A stretch of DNA of 64,000 nt from Stenotrophomonas sp. UBA2124 (GTDB lineage: Bacteria; Pseudomonadota; Gammaproteobacteria; Xanthomonadales; Xanthomonadaceae), in contig DCXY01000002.1 in the NCBI GenBank assembly GCA_002329155.1, positions 73,967-137,966 of the forward strand, written 5' to 3'. The position numbers and the translations under genes were made by a program. Shown piece after piece: positions 24,480 through 33,368 of the stretch; the first letter of the stretch is position 1, and each line of letters opens with the position of its first letter. Below the pieces are notes generated by a model. That model worked only from the letters and a program-made list of their open reading frames with translations. It did no database searches and was not told the origin of the DNA.

Positions 24480-25754
24480 TTACTTGTAATCGCGCACGTT
24501 GTGGCCGGTGTAGACCTGGCGCGGACGGCCGATCTTCATTTCCGGGTCAACCTGCTGTTCCAGCCAATGCGACACCCAGCCGGCAGTGCGGCCCAGCGCG
24601 AACATGACGGTGAACATCTCGGTCGGAATCTTCAGCGCCTTGTAGATGATGCCGCTGTAGAAATCGACGTTCGGGTACAGCTTGCGGGCCACGAAGTACT
24701 CGTCCTGCAGTGCGGCCTGTTCCAGCTTGACGGCCACGTCCAGCAGCGGATCCTGCACGCCCAGCTGGCCCAGCACCTGCTTGGTCATCTCACCGATGAC
24801 CTTGGCGCGCGGGTCGAAGTTCTTGTAGACGCGGTGGCCGAAGCCCATCAGGCGGAAGCCCGAGGTCTTGTCCTTGGCCTTGAGCACGGCGGACTCGACG
24901 TTGTCGGCCGAACCAATCTCTTCCAGCATCTTCAGCACGGCTTCGTTGGCACCGCCGTGGGCCGGACCCCACAGCGCGGTCACGCCAGCGGCAACCGACG
25001 CATACGGGTTGGCACCGGTGGAGCCCACCAGGCGCACGGTCGAGGTCGATGCGTTCTGCTCGTGGTCGGCGTGCAGGATGAACAGCAGGTCCAGCGCCTT
25101 GACCACGTCGGAGTTCAGGTCGTACTTGCCATCGGCCGACTCGAAGGTCTGCTTCAGGAAGCGGCTGACGTAGTCCAGCGAGGTGTCCGGCGTGTTGGCC
25201 GGCAGGCCGTTGCCGTGGCGGTAGATCAGCGCCGACAGGGTCGGCACCTTGGCGATCAGGCGCACGGCGGCCTTGCGGCGCTGCTCGGCGTCGTCCAGGT
25301 CCAGCGAATCGTGGTACTTGGCCGACAGCTGCGCGATCGAGGCAGCCAGGATCGCCATCGGGTGGGCATCCTTGGCGAAGCTGCCGATCAGCGTATTGAT
25401 CGATTCATCGACGCGGGCCTCGGCGCTCAGTTCGGCTTCAAAAGCCTTCAGCTGCTCGGCGCTCGGGCGCTCGCCGTTGATCAGCAGATAAGCCACTTCA
25501 ACGAAGCTGGACTTCTCGGCCAGCTGCTCGATCGGGTAGCCGCGGTACAGCAGCACGCCCTTGTCACCATCGATGTAGGTGATGGCCGACTTGCAGCTGG
25601 CGGTAGCGGTGTAGCCCGAGTCGTAGGTGAAGAGACCAGTTTCCTTGGTCAGCTTCGCGATATCGACGCAGTCATTGCCCAGAACGGGTTTGACGACAGG
25701 CAGAACGACCGACTTGTCGCCGGCGTTGAGCGTGACCTGATCAAGATCGGACAC
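24480..25754 (-). CDS. gltA: Citrate synthase
   Basis: 424 aa type II citrate synthase, which condenses acetyl-CoA with oxaloacetate at the entry of the TCA cycle. It has the N-terminal small domain typical of the hexameric, NADH-sensitive Gram-negative enzymes, then the catalytic segments LLFILHADHEQNASTST, GPAHGGANEAVLKML, and FRLMGFGHRVYKNFDPRAK, with catalytic Asp expected near the FYSGIIY region. The end VYTGHNVRDYK is usual. The start MSDLDQVTLNAGD is well placed. Monocistronic, with its own leader and terminator. Confidence 0.97.
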   Translation of the reverse strand: MSDLDQVTLNAGDKSVVLPVVKPVLGNDCVDIAKLTKETGLFTYDSGYTATASCKSAITYIDGDKGVLLYRGYPIEQLAEKSSFVEVAYLLINGERPSAEQLKAFEAELSAEARVDESINTLIGSFAKDAHPMAILAASIAQLSAKYHDSLDLDDAEQRRKAAVRLIAKVPTLSALIYRHGNGLPANTPDTSLDYVSRFLKQTFESADGKYDLNSDVVKALDLLFILHADHEQNASTSTVRLVGSTGANPYASVAAGVTALWGPAHGGANEAVLKMLEEIGSADNVESAVLKAKDKTSGFRLMGFGHRVYKNFDPRAKVIGEMTKQVLGQLGVQDPLLDVAVKLEQAALQDEYFVARKLYPNVDFYSGIIYKALKIPTEMFTVMFALGRTAGWVSHWLEQQVDPEMKIGRPRQVYTGHNVRDYK

Positions 25755-25824
25755 AGTGTGCGCTCCTCAAGTGGAAGGCGCCCGCCCCGGCAGCCAACTG
25801 GCGGGGGGAACGCGTGAAGGAAGT

Positions 25825-25860
25825 CCGCAGTTTTGCACTGCGGTTCCGACGATTATCGCA
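25825..25860 (-). promoter_or_regulatory. gltA: Possible gltA promoter element and leader hairpin
   Basis: On the minus strand, TGCGATAAT (25860-25852) looks like an extended -10 element. I see no good -35 at the normal distance. Between it and the start codon there is a dyad CCGCAG-TTTTGCA-CTGCGG (25825-25843), which would form a hairpin early in the leader. The rest of the 278-bp gap to rpmE2 shows nothing else except the rpmE2 terminator. Confidence 0.3.
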
Positions 25861-25976
25861 CAGCAGCAATTACAGATTGCGAAGACGAAAGTCTTATATC
25901 CGGCACGCTGCCGCGACATGGCGTCGCATGCGATGCCATTCGGTTTGACTTTTATTCAGCCGCTTCTGGACAGCAC

Positions 25977-26011
25977 AAAACAACGGCCGCGCGGTGCGCG
26001 GCCGTTGTTTT
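25977..26011 (-). terminator. rpmE2: rpmE2 terminator
   Basis: A perfect 16-bp stem, AAAACAACGGCCGCGC-GGT-GCGCGGCCGTTGTTTT, with A/T ends lies 22 bp after the rpmE2 stop. It is probably an efficient intrinsic terminator for the minus strand. Confidence 0.9.
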
Positions 26012-26032
26012 GGCGTGCAACCAACAGCCAGA

Positions 26033-26275
26033 TCAGCGCGCGTAACGCTTCTGGAACTTGTCGATGCGGCCGCTGGTGTCGATGACCTTGTGCTTGCCCG
26101 TATAGAACGGGTGCGAAGCCGAGGAAATTTCAACCTTGATCAGCGGGTATTCTTCGCCGTCTTCCCACTTGACCGTTTCCTTGGAGGACATGGTCGAACG
26201 GGTCAGGAACTTGAAATCGGAGGTGACGTCGTGAAACACGACGTTGTTGTATGCGGGATGGGTATCGGCCTTCAT
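26033..26275 (-). CDS. rpmE2: Ribosomal protein L31 type B
   Basis: 80 aa. MKADTHPAYNNVVFHDVTSDF and SSASHPFYTGKHKVIDTSGRIDKFQKRYA are characteristic of the type B (YkgM-like) form of L31. It has no cysteine, so it is the zinc-independent C-minus version. In E. coli the C-minus form is made during zinc limitation under Zur, but some Xanthomonadaceae use type B as the main L31. The ORF is open further upstream; ATG 26275 is chosen from homology. I see no clear Zur box. Confidence 0.94.
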   Translation of the reverse strand: MKADTHPAYNNVVFHDVTSDFKFLTRSTMSSKETVKWEDGEEYPLIKVEISSASHPFYTGKHKVIDTSGRIDKFQKRYAR

Positions 26276-26362
26276 GGGCTCACACCGTGTGGGCTGGTGG
26301 TCAAGAGCGGCATTATAGACCCGGTCTGCCCGCCAGGGCAAGCCGGGTAGCGCCAGCGGCAG

Positions 26363-27298
26363 TCATGCCCCGAGCGCCCGCCGCACCTGGGCGTGGAAGC
26401 GTTCCTGGTCGTAGCCGATCAGCAGCGTGGTGTTGTCCGGCGCACCGGTCTGGCGGTTCCAGTCCACCACGGTGGCGCCACGGCTATGGGTGCCGGACAG
26501 TTCCACCGACAACGGGCGTTGTTCCACCCGGGTGGCGCCGTCGGGCTGCAGTGCCCAGGCCATCGCCAGCGCATCGGCGGCGTACCAGTGCTCGCCACGG
26601 CTGTCTTCCGACCACAGGCGGGTCTTGCGCGAGATCAGCTCGTAGAAGCGCGCGGCATCGGTATCGGCCGCCAGCCACTGCTCCACGTCACGGTGCAACA
26701 TGCCGTGGGCGATGGTGGCCTCCCAGTCGGCCACGTCGGCATGCGGGAAGCTGCTGAACACGATGTGCGCCGCTTCCGGGTCGAAAGCGATGTTGAATTC
26801 GGCATTCGGGGTGATGTTGCCGTGGCCGGTGATGGCACCGCCCATCACCAGGAATCGCTTCACGCGCTGCGGCAGGGTCGGGTCCAGCTTCAGCGCCAGC
26901 GCGATGTTGGTCAGCGGCCCCAACGCCACCAGCAGCAGCTCGCCGGCGTACTGGTGGGACAGGCGCAGGATGGCCAGCGCCGCATGTTCGGTTTCGGCGG
27001 CACGCGCGGCGCGCGGCAGGTCCACGTCGCCGAAGCCGTCGCGGCCATGCACATGCGCGGCGTCCTCGGCCGGGTGCACCAGCGGATCAGCGGTACCGGC
27101 AAACACCGGCACGTTCTCGCGGCCCGCCACCTCGCACAACTTGAGCGCATTGCGCACCGTGTATTCCAGGCCGACATTGCCGGCGGCAACCGTCAGGCCT
27201 ACCACCTCGTGCTGCGTGTCGCTGAAAGCCATCAACAGCGCCAGCGCGTCGTCCACGCCCGGGTCGGTATCAATCAGCAACGGAATCTTCTTGCTCAT
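26363..27298 (-). CDS. Nucleoside hydrolase
   Basis: 311 aa from ATG 27298; a GTG 12 bp upstream is the alternative. The N-terminal Ca2+-binding signature DTDPGVDDALAL (about 9-20) and the later GPLTNIALALKLDP, VMGGAITGHGNITPNAEFNIAFDPEAAHIVF and DALAMAWALQP segments define the inosine/uridine-preferring nucleoside hydrolase family, which cleaves the N-glycosidic bond of ribonucleosides in salvage. Cytosolic. It lies 62 bp downstream of recG on the same strand and may share its transcript. The base preference cannot be told. Confidence 0.93.
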   Translation of the reverse strand: MSKKIPLLIDTDPGVDDALALLMAFSDTQHEVVGLTVAAGNVGLEYTVRNALKLCEVAGRENVPVFAGTADPLVHPAEDAAHVHGRDGFGDVDLPRAARAAETEHAALAILRLSHQYAGELLLVALGPLTNIALALKLDPTLPQRVKRFLVMGGAITGHGNITPNAEFNIAFDPEAAHIVFSSFPHADVADWEATIAHGMLHRDVEQWLAADTDAARFYELISRKTRLWSEDSRGEHWYAADALAMAWALQPDGATRVEQRPLSVELSGTHSRGATVVDWNRQTGAPDNTTLLIGYDQERFHAQVRRALGA

Positions 27299-27359
27299 CT
27301 TCTGCTTCACTGTGGTTGACCATGGAGTCTGCCACCGCCCACATGACAGGGGAAGCAGC

Positions 27360-29465
27360 TCAGGCCGAGGCGTAGCGCACCGCGCCGCCGATCCAGCGGC
27401 TGACCACGCGGTCGGCCAACGCCGGCGATTCGGCCATCAGCCGTTCGGCCAGCGCGTGCACCGCCGGCAGCATGGCGGCGTCGCGGGCCAGATCCGCCAC
27501 CCGGAACGCTGCCAGGCCGGTCTGGCGCGTGCCGAGCAGCTCACCGGGCCCGCGCAGTTCCAGATCCTTTTCGGCGATGAGGAAACCATCGGCGGTATGG
27601 CGCATGGTTTCCAGGCGCTCGCGCGCCATGTTCGACAGCGGCGCCTGGTACATCAGCACGCAGCTGGACGCAGCCGCGCCGCGCCCCACACGCCCGCGCA
27701 GCTGGTGCAGCTGGGCCAGGCCGAGGCGCTCGGCGTTTTCGATGATCATCAGCGAAGCATTGGGCACATCCACACCCACTTCGATGACGGTGGTGGCGAC
27801 CAGCAGATCGGTCTCCGCGCTTTTGAACGCGCGCATGGCCGCCTGCTTCTCGGCTGCTTTCATGCGCCCGTGCACCAGCCCGATGCGCAGCTCCGGCAGC
27901 TGCGCCGACAGCGCCTCGAAGGTGTTCTGCGCAGCGGTGGCCACCACCTCGTCGCTCTCGTCGATCAGCGTGCATACCCAGTAGACCTGCCGGCCCTGCT
28001 GGCATGCCACGCGGATGCGCTCGACCAGCTCGGGGCGTCGCTCGGCACTGATGACGATGGTCTGCACCGGCGTACGCCCGGGCGGCAGTTCGTCGATGGC
28101 CGACACATCCAGGTCCGAATACGCGGCCATCGCCAGCGTGCGCGGAATGGGCGTGGCGGTCATCACCAGCTGGTGCGGCACGATGCCGGCACTGGCGCCC
28201 TTGTCGCGCAGCGCCAGACGCTGGTGCACGCCGAAACGGTGCTGCTCATCGACGATGGCCAGGGCCAGGTCGTTGAACAGCACGTTGTCCTGCATCAAGG
28301 CATGCGTGCCCACCACCACCTGCGCGTGACCGGAGGCAACCTCCTCCAGCACCTTGCTGCGCGCCTTGCCGGTGACCTTGCCTGCCAGCCACGCCACCCG
28401 CACGCCCAGCGGCTCCAGCCAGCCACGCAGGTTGGCCAGATGCTGTTCGGCCAGCAGTTCGGTGGGGGCAGCCAGTGCAACCTGCTTGCCGCGCTCAACC
28501 GCCAGCATCGCGGCAAGTGCAGCGACCACCGTCTTGCCGGAGCCGACATCGCCCTGCACCAGACGCAGCATCGGGTGGGCGCGGGCCAGGTCCTTGCGGA
28601 TTTCATCGAACACCCGCTGCTGTGCACCGGTAAGCCGGAACGGCAGCGATTCCAGCAACGCCTTCACCAGCCCATCGCGGCCACGCAGAGCGGGCGCCCG
28701 GTGCTGCTGCAGGGCGATGCGCTGGCGGCGCAAGCTCAGGTGGTGGGCGAGCAGTTCTTCCATCGCCAGCCGCTGCTGCGCCGGATGAGTGCCGGCCGCG
28801 AGTGCGGCGATGTCGGCATCGGCGGGGGGGCGGTGCATGGTCAGCAGCGCATCGCGCAGCGACGGCAGCTTGAGGCCGGCCAGCAGGTGCGGCGGCAGCA
28901 GTTCCAGACTTGCCGCATCGGGCAGGCGATCCAGTGCCTGGCTGATGAGCTTGCGCAGGCTGGCCGGCCCGATGCCTTCGATGGCCGGGTACACCGGGTC
29001 CAGCGCCTCGCCCAGCACGGCGTCCTCGCCCTCCCCCAGCACGCGGTAGCTGGGATGCACGATCTCCAATCCGTGCTGACCGGGGCGCGGCGTGCCGTAG
29101 CAGCGCAGGCGGGTACCCACCGCGAACTGCGCCACCTGCGCGGCGCGGAAGTGGAAGAAACGCAGCACCACCGTGGCGCCGGAATCGTCGGACACCGCCA
29201 CCCGCAGCATGGGCCGGTAGCGGAAACCACGCTCCACCGCTTCCACCCTGCCCTCCACCTGCGCGGGCAGGCCGGCCTTAAGCGCGCGGATGGGCAGCAG
29301 CGTGGTGCGGTCCTCGTAGCGCAGCGGCAGGTGCAGCCACAGGTCCTGCAGGGTGGTCAGCCCGCGCGCCTCCAGTTTGGCGGCCACGCGCGGCCCGACC
29401 CCGGCAAGGCGGCTGAGCGGTTCGGTGGAAAGATCGAGGGAAGCAAGGTCACGGCGTACAGGCAT
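27360..29465 (-). CDS. recG: ATP-dependent DNA helicase RecG
   Basis: 701 aa, usual for RecG. The enzyme regresses stalled replication forks and processes Holliday junctions and R-loops. It has an N-terminal wedge domain with an OB fold (ATVVLRFFHFRAAQVAQFAVGTRLRCYG), then Walker A GDVGSGKT, the DEQH box (IVDEQHRFGVHQR), MTATPIPRT, ERLGLAQLHQLRGRVGRG and the TRG-type end. The start MPVRRDLASLDLSTEPLSRLAGVG is at 29465; the frame upstream runs through repeats. In gammaproteobacteria recG usually follows spoT and ridA/trmH. Here a 6-kb block separates it from ridA. Confidence 0.95.
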   Translation of the reverse strand: MPVRRDLASLDLSTEPLSRLAGVGPRVAAKLEARGLTTLQDLWLHLPLRYEDRTTLLPIRALKAGLPAQVEGRVEAVERGFRYRPMLRVAVSDDSGATVVLRFFHFRAAQVAQFAVGTRLRCYGTPRPGQHGLEIVHPSYRVLGEGEDAVLGEALDPVYPAIEGIGPASLRKLISQALDRLPDAASLELLPPHLLAGLKLPSLRDALLTMHRPPADADIAALAAGTHPAQQRLAMEELLAHHLSLRRQRIALQQHRAPALRGRDGLVKALLESLPFRLTGAQQRVFDEIRKDLARAHPMLRLVQGDVGSGKTVVAALAAMLAVERGKQVALAAPTELLAEQHLANLRGWLEPLGVRVAWLAGKVTGKARSKVLEEVASGHAQVVVGTHALMQDNVLFNDLALAIVDEQHRFGVHQRLALRDKGASAGIVPHQLVMTATPIPRTLAMAAYSDLDVSAIDELPPGRTPVQTIVISAERRPELVERIRVACQQGRQVYWVCTLIDESDEVVATAAQNTFEALSAQLPELRIGLVHGRMKAAEKQAAMRAFKSAETDLLVATTVIEVGVDVPNASLMIIENAERLGLAQLHQLRGRVGRGAAASSCVLMYQAPLSNMARERLETMRHTADGFLIAEKDLELRGPGELLGTRQTGLAAFRVADLARDAAMLPAVHALAERLMAESPALADRVVSRWIGGAVRYASA

Positions 29466-29596
29466 GCGCCAAGGATGCCGCCCCGGACGCAAAACAGAAA
29501 CCCCGGTGGTGGGCCGCCGGGGTGATGGAGGGGGCACGGGCTGGTGGTCGTGCTGCGTTTTTGTCGATCGGCGCCTTGTTGCGTTTTGAAGCTTTT

Positions 29597-29690
29597 CCCT
29601 CACCCCAACCCCTCTCCCGCAAGCGGGAGAGGGGCTCATTTCTGGAGCTTTCCTCACCCCAACCCCTCTCCCGCAGGCGGGCGAGGGGCT
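29597..29690. repeat. Two tandem hairpins (CCCCTCTCCCGC / GCGGGAGAGGGG)
   Basis: Two hairpins in direct repeat, each preceded by CCTCACCCCAA: a perfect 12-bp stem at 29609-29634 and a one-mismatch copy at 29663-29688. They lie just after the stop of the TonB-dependent receptor gene and may act as its transcription end. They belong to the same broad family as the hairpins near 56.2-56.7 kb. Confidence 0.7.
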
Positions 29691-29703
29691 CTCTCGTGCA
29701 GGG

Positions 29704-32136
29704 TCAGAACTTGACGGTCATTTCCACGCCGTAGGTGCGCGGGTCGGTGATGGTGGCACCCACCACGCCCAGCGGGCCGCGGCCATAGGTGTTCAGGCCA
29801 CGCACGTACTGCTTGTCGAACACGTTGTTGGCATAGACCGCCCAGTTCCAATGGCCACGCGGCGATGTCCAGCCGATGCGGGCATCGGTGCGCTGCTGTG
29901 CTTCACCGATATTGAGCAGTCGGCTGACACCACAATCGCCCTGCAGATCAGAGCCGGCGTTGCAGCGGAAGGCGCCGCGGTAGGCATGGCGCATGGACAG
30001 GCGCAGCTTGCCGTTGTCCCCCAGCTCCACCTGGTAGACCGCGCCCATCGATGCGGTGAAGCGCGGCTGGCCGGTGGCCGCGCCATCCAGGTTCACGCCC
30101 TCCGGGGTCACGTAGCTCTTGTACTTGGAATCGATCCACTCCGCCGCCGCGTCCAGCGTAAACGCGTCGGTGACTTTCCAGCGCATGTCGAAGTCCACGC
30201 CGGTCGCTTCCAGGTCACCGGTATCGAACACATAGCGCGGAATATCCACCGGGTTGTCCGGGTCCGGGTCGATCAGGCGGATCGACTGGCGGTTGTCGTA
30301 GCGGTAGTGGAAGACCGAGGCGTTGTACGAGAAGCGGTCGAAGGCCTGCTTGATGCCCACTTCCAGGTTCCATACGTCCTCGTTCTCGAACGCCGGGCCA
30401 ATCTGCAGCGCATTGAAGCCACCGGCCTTGTAGCCCTTGGCCAGCGAGCCGAACACCATGGTGTCGTCATTGATGTGGTAGTCGATGACAAAACGCGGGC
30501 TCCAGTCGCTCCAGCGCTTCTTGTCGCGCACCAGCTTGCCCTTGTTGACCATGGCCGGCGGGTCGATGAAGGCCATGTCGAAAGTGAGCGTGTCGCGGCT
30601 GATCGGCACGTTCATCGCCGCCAGCGCATCGAAAAAGCCCAACGCTTCCAGCATCGCAAGCTTGCCCTCCAGCCCCGGCGCATTGCGCGTGCCGTTGAGC
30701 CAGGTGAAGTCCTTTTCATCGCGCGTATAGCGCAGGCCAAAGGTGAGGTTGAGGCGGTCGGTGACTTTCCAGATCACGTCACCGAAGGCGGCATAGGAGG
30801 TGGTCGCCAGCGTGTTGTTGAATCGCTCGTTCCACTGTTCGCCCACCAGCGAGATCGGAATGCCGTTCATCTGTGCAAGCATGCTGGTGAGGCCGAACAG
30901 GCCAGACGGGTTACCGAGGTTGCGCACGATGTTGTCCACCGCGTCGGTATTGGTGTTGACCTCGCTGGTCTGGCGCGCGTCCTCGTCGAAATAGCTGACG
31001 CCGGCCACCCAGTCGATATGGTCGTTGCTGCCGGAGAACTTGAACTCCTGGTAGAAGGTCTTGTTGCTCTCGGTGTTCACCGAATCCACATACAGGTCGG
31101 CGCGGTTGGTGCCGTCCTCCTCGGTGTGGTTGGTGGAGTCGTACTCACGCCACGAACTGGTGGAGGTGAAGTGGCCCCAGTCCATGCCGTGATCGACGAT
31201 CAGGGTGACGCCGTCGAAGGTGCGCCACTCGGCACTCGGTGTGTCGCTGTAGGTCTTCAGCTTGCGCGGATCGAGCAGGTCGTCGTCCATGGCCGGCGCG
31301 GGCGGGCGCTGCGGGTACGGCGGCAGCGCGACGACGCCAGTGGTGACGCGCCCGTTCTGGTCCAGGCTTTCGTGGTCCCAGGTCGCGTAGATGGCGGTGC
31401 TGTCTCCGAGCGAGGTCTGCCACGCAGCGCGCGTGGCCCAGACGTTTTCGCCCCCCAGGTCCTTGCCGGTGGCGCCGTCCTGGAACCAGCCATCACTGGT
31501 ATTGATCAGCGCGTTGAAGCGCAGCGCCGAACGCTCGCCGGTGGGAATGTTCCACATGGCATCGGCGTACTTCTTGCCGTAGTTGCCCACGCGCACGGTG
31601 GCGCGCGCCTCGGTCTGCGCCGCCTGCGGACGACGGGTGATCAGCGACACCGCACCAGCAGCGGTGTTGCGGCCGAACAGGGTGCCCTGCGGCCCCTTCA
31701 GCACCTCGATGCGCTCCACATCGACGAACGGCAGCAGCACGCCGCCGCCACGTCCGCCGTAGACGCCATCGACGAACACACCCACGGCGGGATCGGTGCC
31801 GATGCCGAAGTCATCGGTCTGCACGCCACGCAGCTTGAACGACGGCTGGGTGGGCTGTACCGCACTGATTTCCAGGCCCGGCACAAAGGCGTCGATGTCA
31901 CCCAGGTTCTCGGCGGCCACGTCGCTGAGCAGGTTCTGGTCCACCACCTGCAGTGCGATGGGCACATCCTGCAGCTCCTGCTGCCGGCTCTGCGCGGTGA
32001 CGGTGATGCGGTCCAGCGTGGTGGCGGCGTCCTCCGTGGCCGACTGCGCCATCGCCGTTCCACCCGCCCCCAGCACCATCAGCCCGGCCATTGCCCGCTG
32101 CAGCCCTGTCACCAGACTACGTTGCTTCACTCGCAT
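29704..32136 (-). CDS. TonB-dependent outer-membrane receptor
   Basis: 810 aa. It has a signal peptide (about 1-32, ending GGTAMAQ), a TonB box-like LDRITVTAQ, a plug domain (DVPIALQVVDQNLL ... FKLRGVQTDDFG ... VDGVYGGRGGGVLLPFVDVERIEVLKGPQGTLFGRNTAAGAV) and a 22-strand barrel ending in Phe (VEMTVKF). It imports a ligand across the outer membrane with energy from TonB. The plug most resembles receptors of the broad iron-complex/sphingomonad type, which also carry carbohydrates or aromatics, so the substrate is open. Start ATG 32136 follows GGAGAGAGG. It is the last gene of a leftward group with a diheme cytochrome and a beta-helix lipoprotein. No Fur box recognised. Confidence 0.9.
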   Translation of the reverse strand: MRVKQRSLVTGLQRAMAGLMVLGAGGTAMAQSATEDAATTLDRITVTAQSRQQELQDVPIALQVVDQNLLSDVAAENLGDIDAFVPGLEISAVQPTQPSFKLRGVQTDDFGIGTDPAVGVFVDGVYGGRGGGVLLPFVDVERIEVLKGPQGTLFGRNTAAGAVSLITRRPQAAQTEARATVRVGNYGKKYADAMWNIPTGERSALRFNALINTSDGWFQDGATGKDLGGENVWATRAAWQTSLGDSTAIYATWDHESLDQNGRVTTGVVALPPYPQRPPAPAMDDDLLDPRKLKTYSDTPSAEWRTFDGVTLIVDHGMDWGHFTSTSSWREYDSTNHTEEDGTNRADLYVDSVNTESNKTFYQEFKFSGSNDHIDWVAGVSYFDEDARQTSEVNTNTDAVDNIVRNLGNPSGLFGLTSMLAQMNGIPISLVGEQWNERFNNTLATTSYAAFGDVIWKVTDRLNLTFGLRYTRDEKDFTWLNGTRNAPGLEGKLAMLEALGFFDALAAMNVPISRDTLTFDMAFIDPPAMVNKGKLVRDKKRWSDWSPRFVIDYHINDDTMVFGSLAKGYKAGGFNALQIGPAFENEDVWNLEVGIKQAFDRFSYNASVFHYRYDNRQSIRLIDPDPDNPVDIPRYVFDTGDLEATGVDFDMRWKVTDAFTLDAAAEWIDSKYKSYVTPEGVNLDGAATGQPRFTASMGAVYQVELGDNGKLRLSMRHAYRGAFRCNAGSDLQGDCGVSRLLNIGEAQQRTDARIGWTSPRGHWNWAVYANNVFDKQYVRGLNTYGRGPLGVVGATITDPRTYGVEMTVKF

Positions 32137-32168
32137 CGCCTCTCTCCAAGCAGTGGGTGAAACCGACC

Positions 32169-33359
32169 TCAACCGGCCGGTGGTCCCGTGGTGTTGACCG
32201 GCGCCGTGCCGGCTGTCGTATCGCAACTTCCTTCCAATGCGTTGATCCACTCACGGATCAGCGCCACGCCTTCGGTATGCACGACCGCCCTGCCCACTTC
32301 CGGCATCATCACCGCCGGGTCATGGCTGTCCACGCGGTAGGCCAGAATCGAGGCATCGGCATCGCCGGGCATCACGTCGTACAGGCGGTTGCCGGTGCCC
32401 TGCCCCGCCGCGATGGGCTGTTTGCACAGGCCGAGCTTCAGATGGTCCTGGGTCGGGGCGTCCAGCCACAGGCCGGAGGTGATGGCCGGGCCGGTGGCGC
32501 TGTGGCAGTGGCCGCAGTTCACGTCCAGATAGGCGCGGGCACGCGCGTCCAGCGCCAGCGTGGCATTGGCCGAATCGGCGGCATGCGGAATCTGATCACC
32601 GGCGGGCAGGCCCTGCAGATAGCCCACCCGGGCAAGATGCACGAGCTGGTTCTCGCTGCCACTGGCGTAATCGAAATCGCGGTTGAGGTGGCGCGCCTTC
32701 GGCCCGATGGGCTGCAGCCTGCGCGACCGGTTGTCGGTGATATGGCAGCCGCCGCATTGGTTCTGGTCGGGCACCTGGTAGGTGAAGGCTTCGCGCGCGC
32801 CATCCGGCGCCACCAGTTCCAGATCGACACTGTCACCGGTGCGCTTGAGCGTGGCGGCGGTCTGCTCGCGGTTCCACACATAGGGCAACGCCACCCAGCC
32901 TTCCTTGCGGTGCACCAGCAGGCGGGTTTCGATCAGGCGCACCTTGGACAGGTCCAGCGTCTCGCCCTGCAGCACCGACTGCGAAGGCGGCGTGCGCGCC
33001 ACCGCGTTCGCATCGGCACTGCCCGCCGGCAGCGGGTAGTAGAAGGTCTTGCTGAGAATGGTGCCCACCGGGAAGTCGAACGCATGCTCGGGTTGGTAGC
33101 CCGCCGCCTGCCCCTTGGGCATCCATACCGTGCGCAGCTTGTGCGCGTAATCGCTGAACAGCGGCGTGTTCATGTCGTACGGCACCACGCCGTCGTTCAA
33201 CGACAGCCTGCCGCCGCGCACGCGCAGCACCTGCCATTCCTCCAGCGTCTGTGGCTGTCCTTCGTCGAAGAACCGCACCGCCTGCCCGCCGTCTCCGCAG
33301 CCTGCCAACAGCATCAGCAGGCCCGTGAGCATGCCCACCCGCACCATCATTGCGCGCAT
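32169..33359 (-). CDS. SO2930-type diheme c-type cytochrome lipoprotein
   Basis: 396 aa. The lipobox LLAGC follows a hydrophobic signal (about 3-21). Two haem c motifs are visible: CGGCH (near residue 200) and CGHCH (near 277). Conserved stretches include LFSDYAHKLRTVWMPKG, FDFPVGTILSKTFYYP and VMPGDADASILAYRV...MMPEVGRAV; the methionines in the last could be axial ligands. As I recall, this matches the TIGR03806 family, whose genes often lie next to a TIGR03805 beta-helix protein, as here. It is expected to carry electrons in the periplasm or on a membrane, but no enzymatic activity is known. It is 9 bp downstream of the beta-helix gene and 32 bp before the receptor gene. Confidence 0.85.
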   Translation of the reverse strand: MRAMMVRVGMLTGLLMLLAGCGDGGQAVRFFDEGQPQTLEEWQVLRVRGGRLSLNDGVVPYDMNTPLFSDYAHKLRTVWMPKGQAAGYQPEHAFDFPVGTILSKTFYYPLPAGSADANAVARTPPSQSVLQGETLDLSKVRLIETRLLVHRKEGWVALPYVWNREQTAATLKRTGDSVDLELVAPDGAREAFTYQVPDQNQCGGCHITDNRSRRLQPIGPKARHLNRDFDYASGSENQLVHLARVGYLQGLPAGDQIPHAADSANATLALDARARAYLDVNCGHCHSATGPAITSGLWLDAPTQDHLKLGLCKQPIAAGQGTGNRLYDVMPGDADASILAYRVDSHDPAVMMPEVGRAVVHTEGVALIREWINALEGSCDTTAGTAPVNTTGPPAG

Positions 33360-33368
33360 CTGTCCGCC

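Noticed and set aside
26700..29525. A 941-codon open frame on the plus strand opposite recG
   Set aside because: It is the mirror of recG in a high-GC genome, where the antisense frame lacks stops. The translation has no recognisable domain, and recG is unmistakable.
29851..32160. A 769-codon plus-strand frame opposite the TonB-dependent receptor
   Set aside because: Antisense shadow; the minus-strand frame has a signal peptide, plug and barrel pattern.
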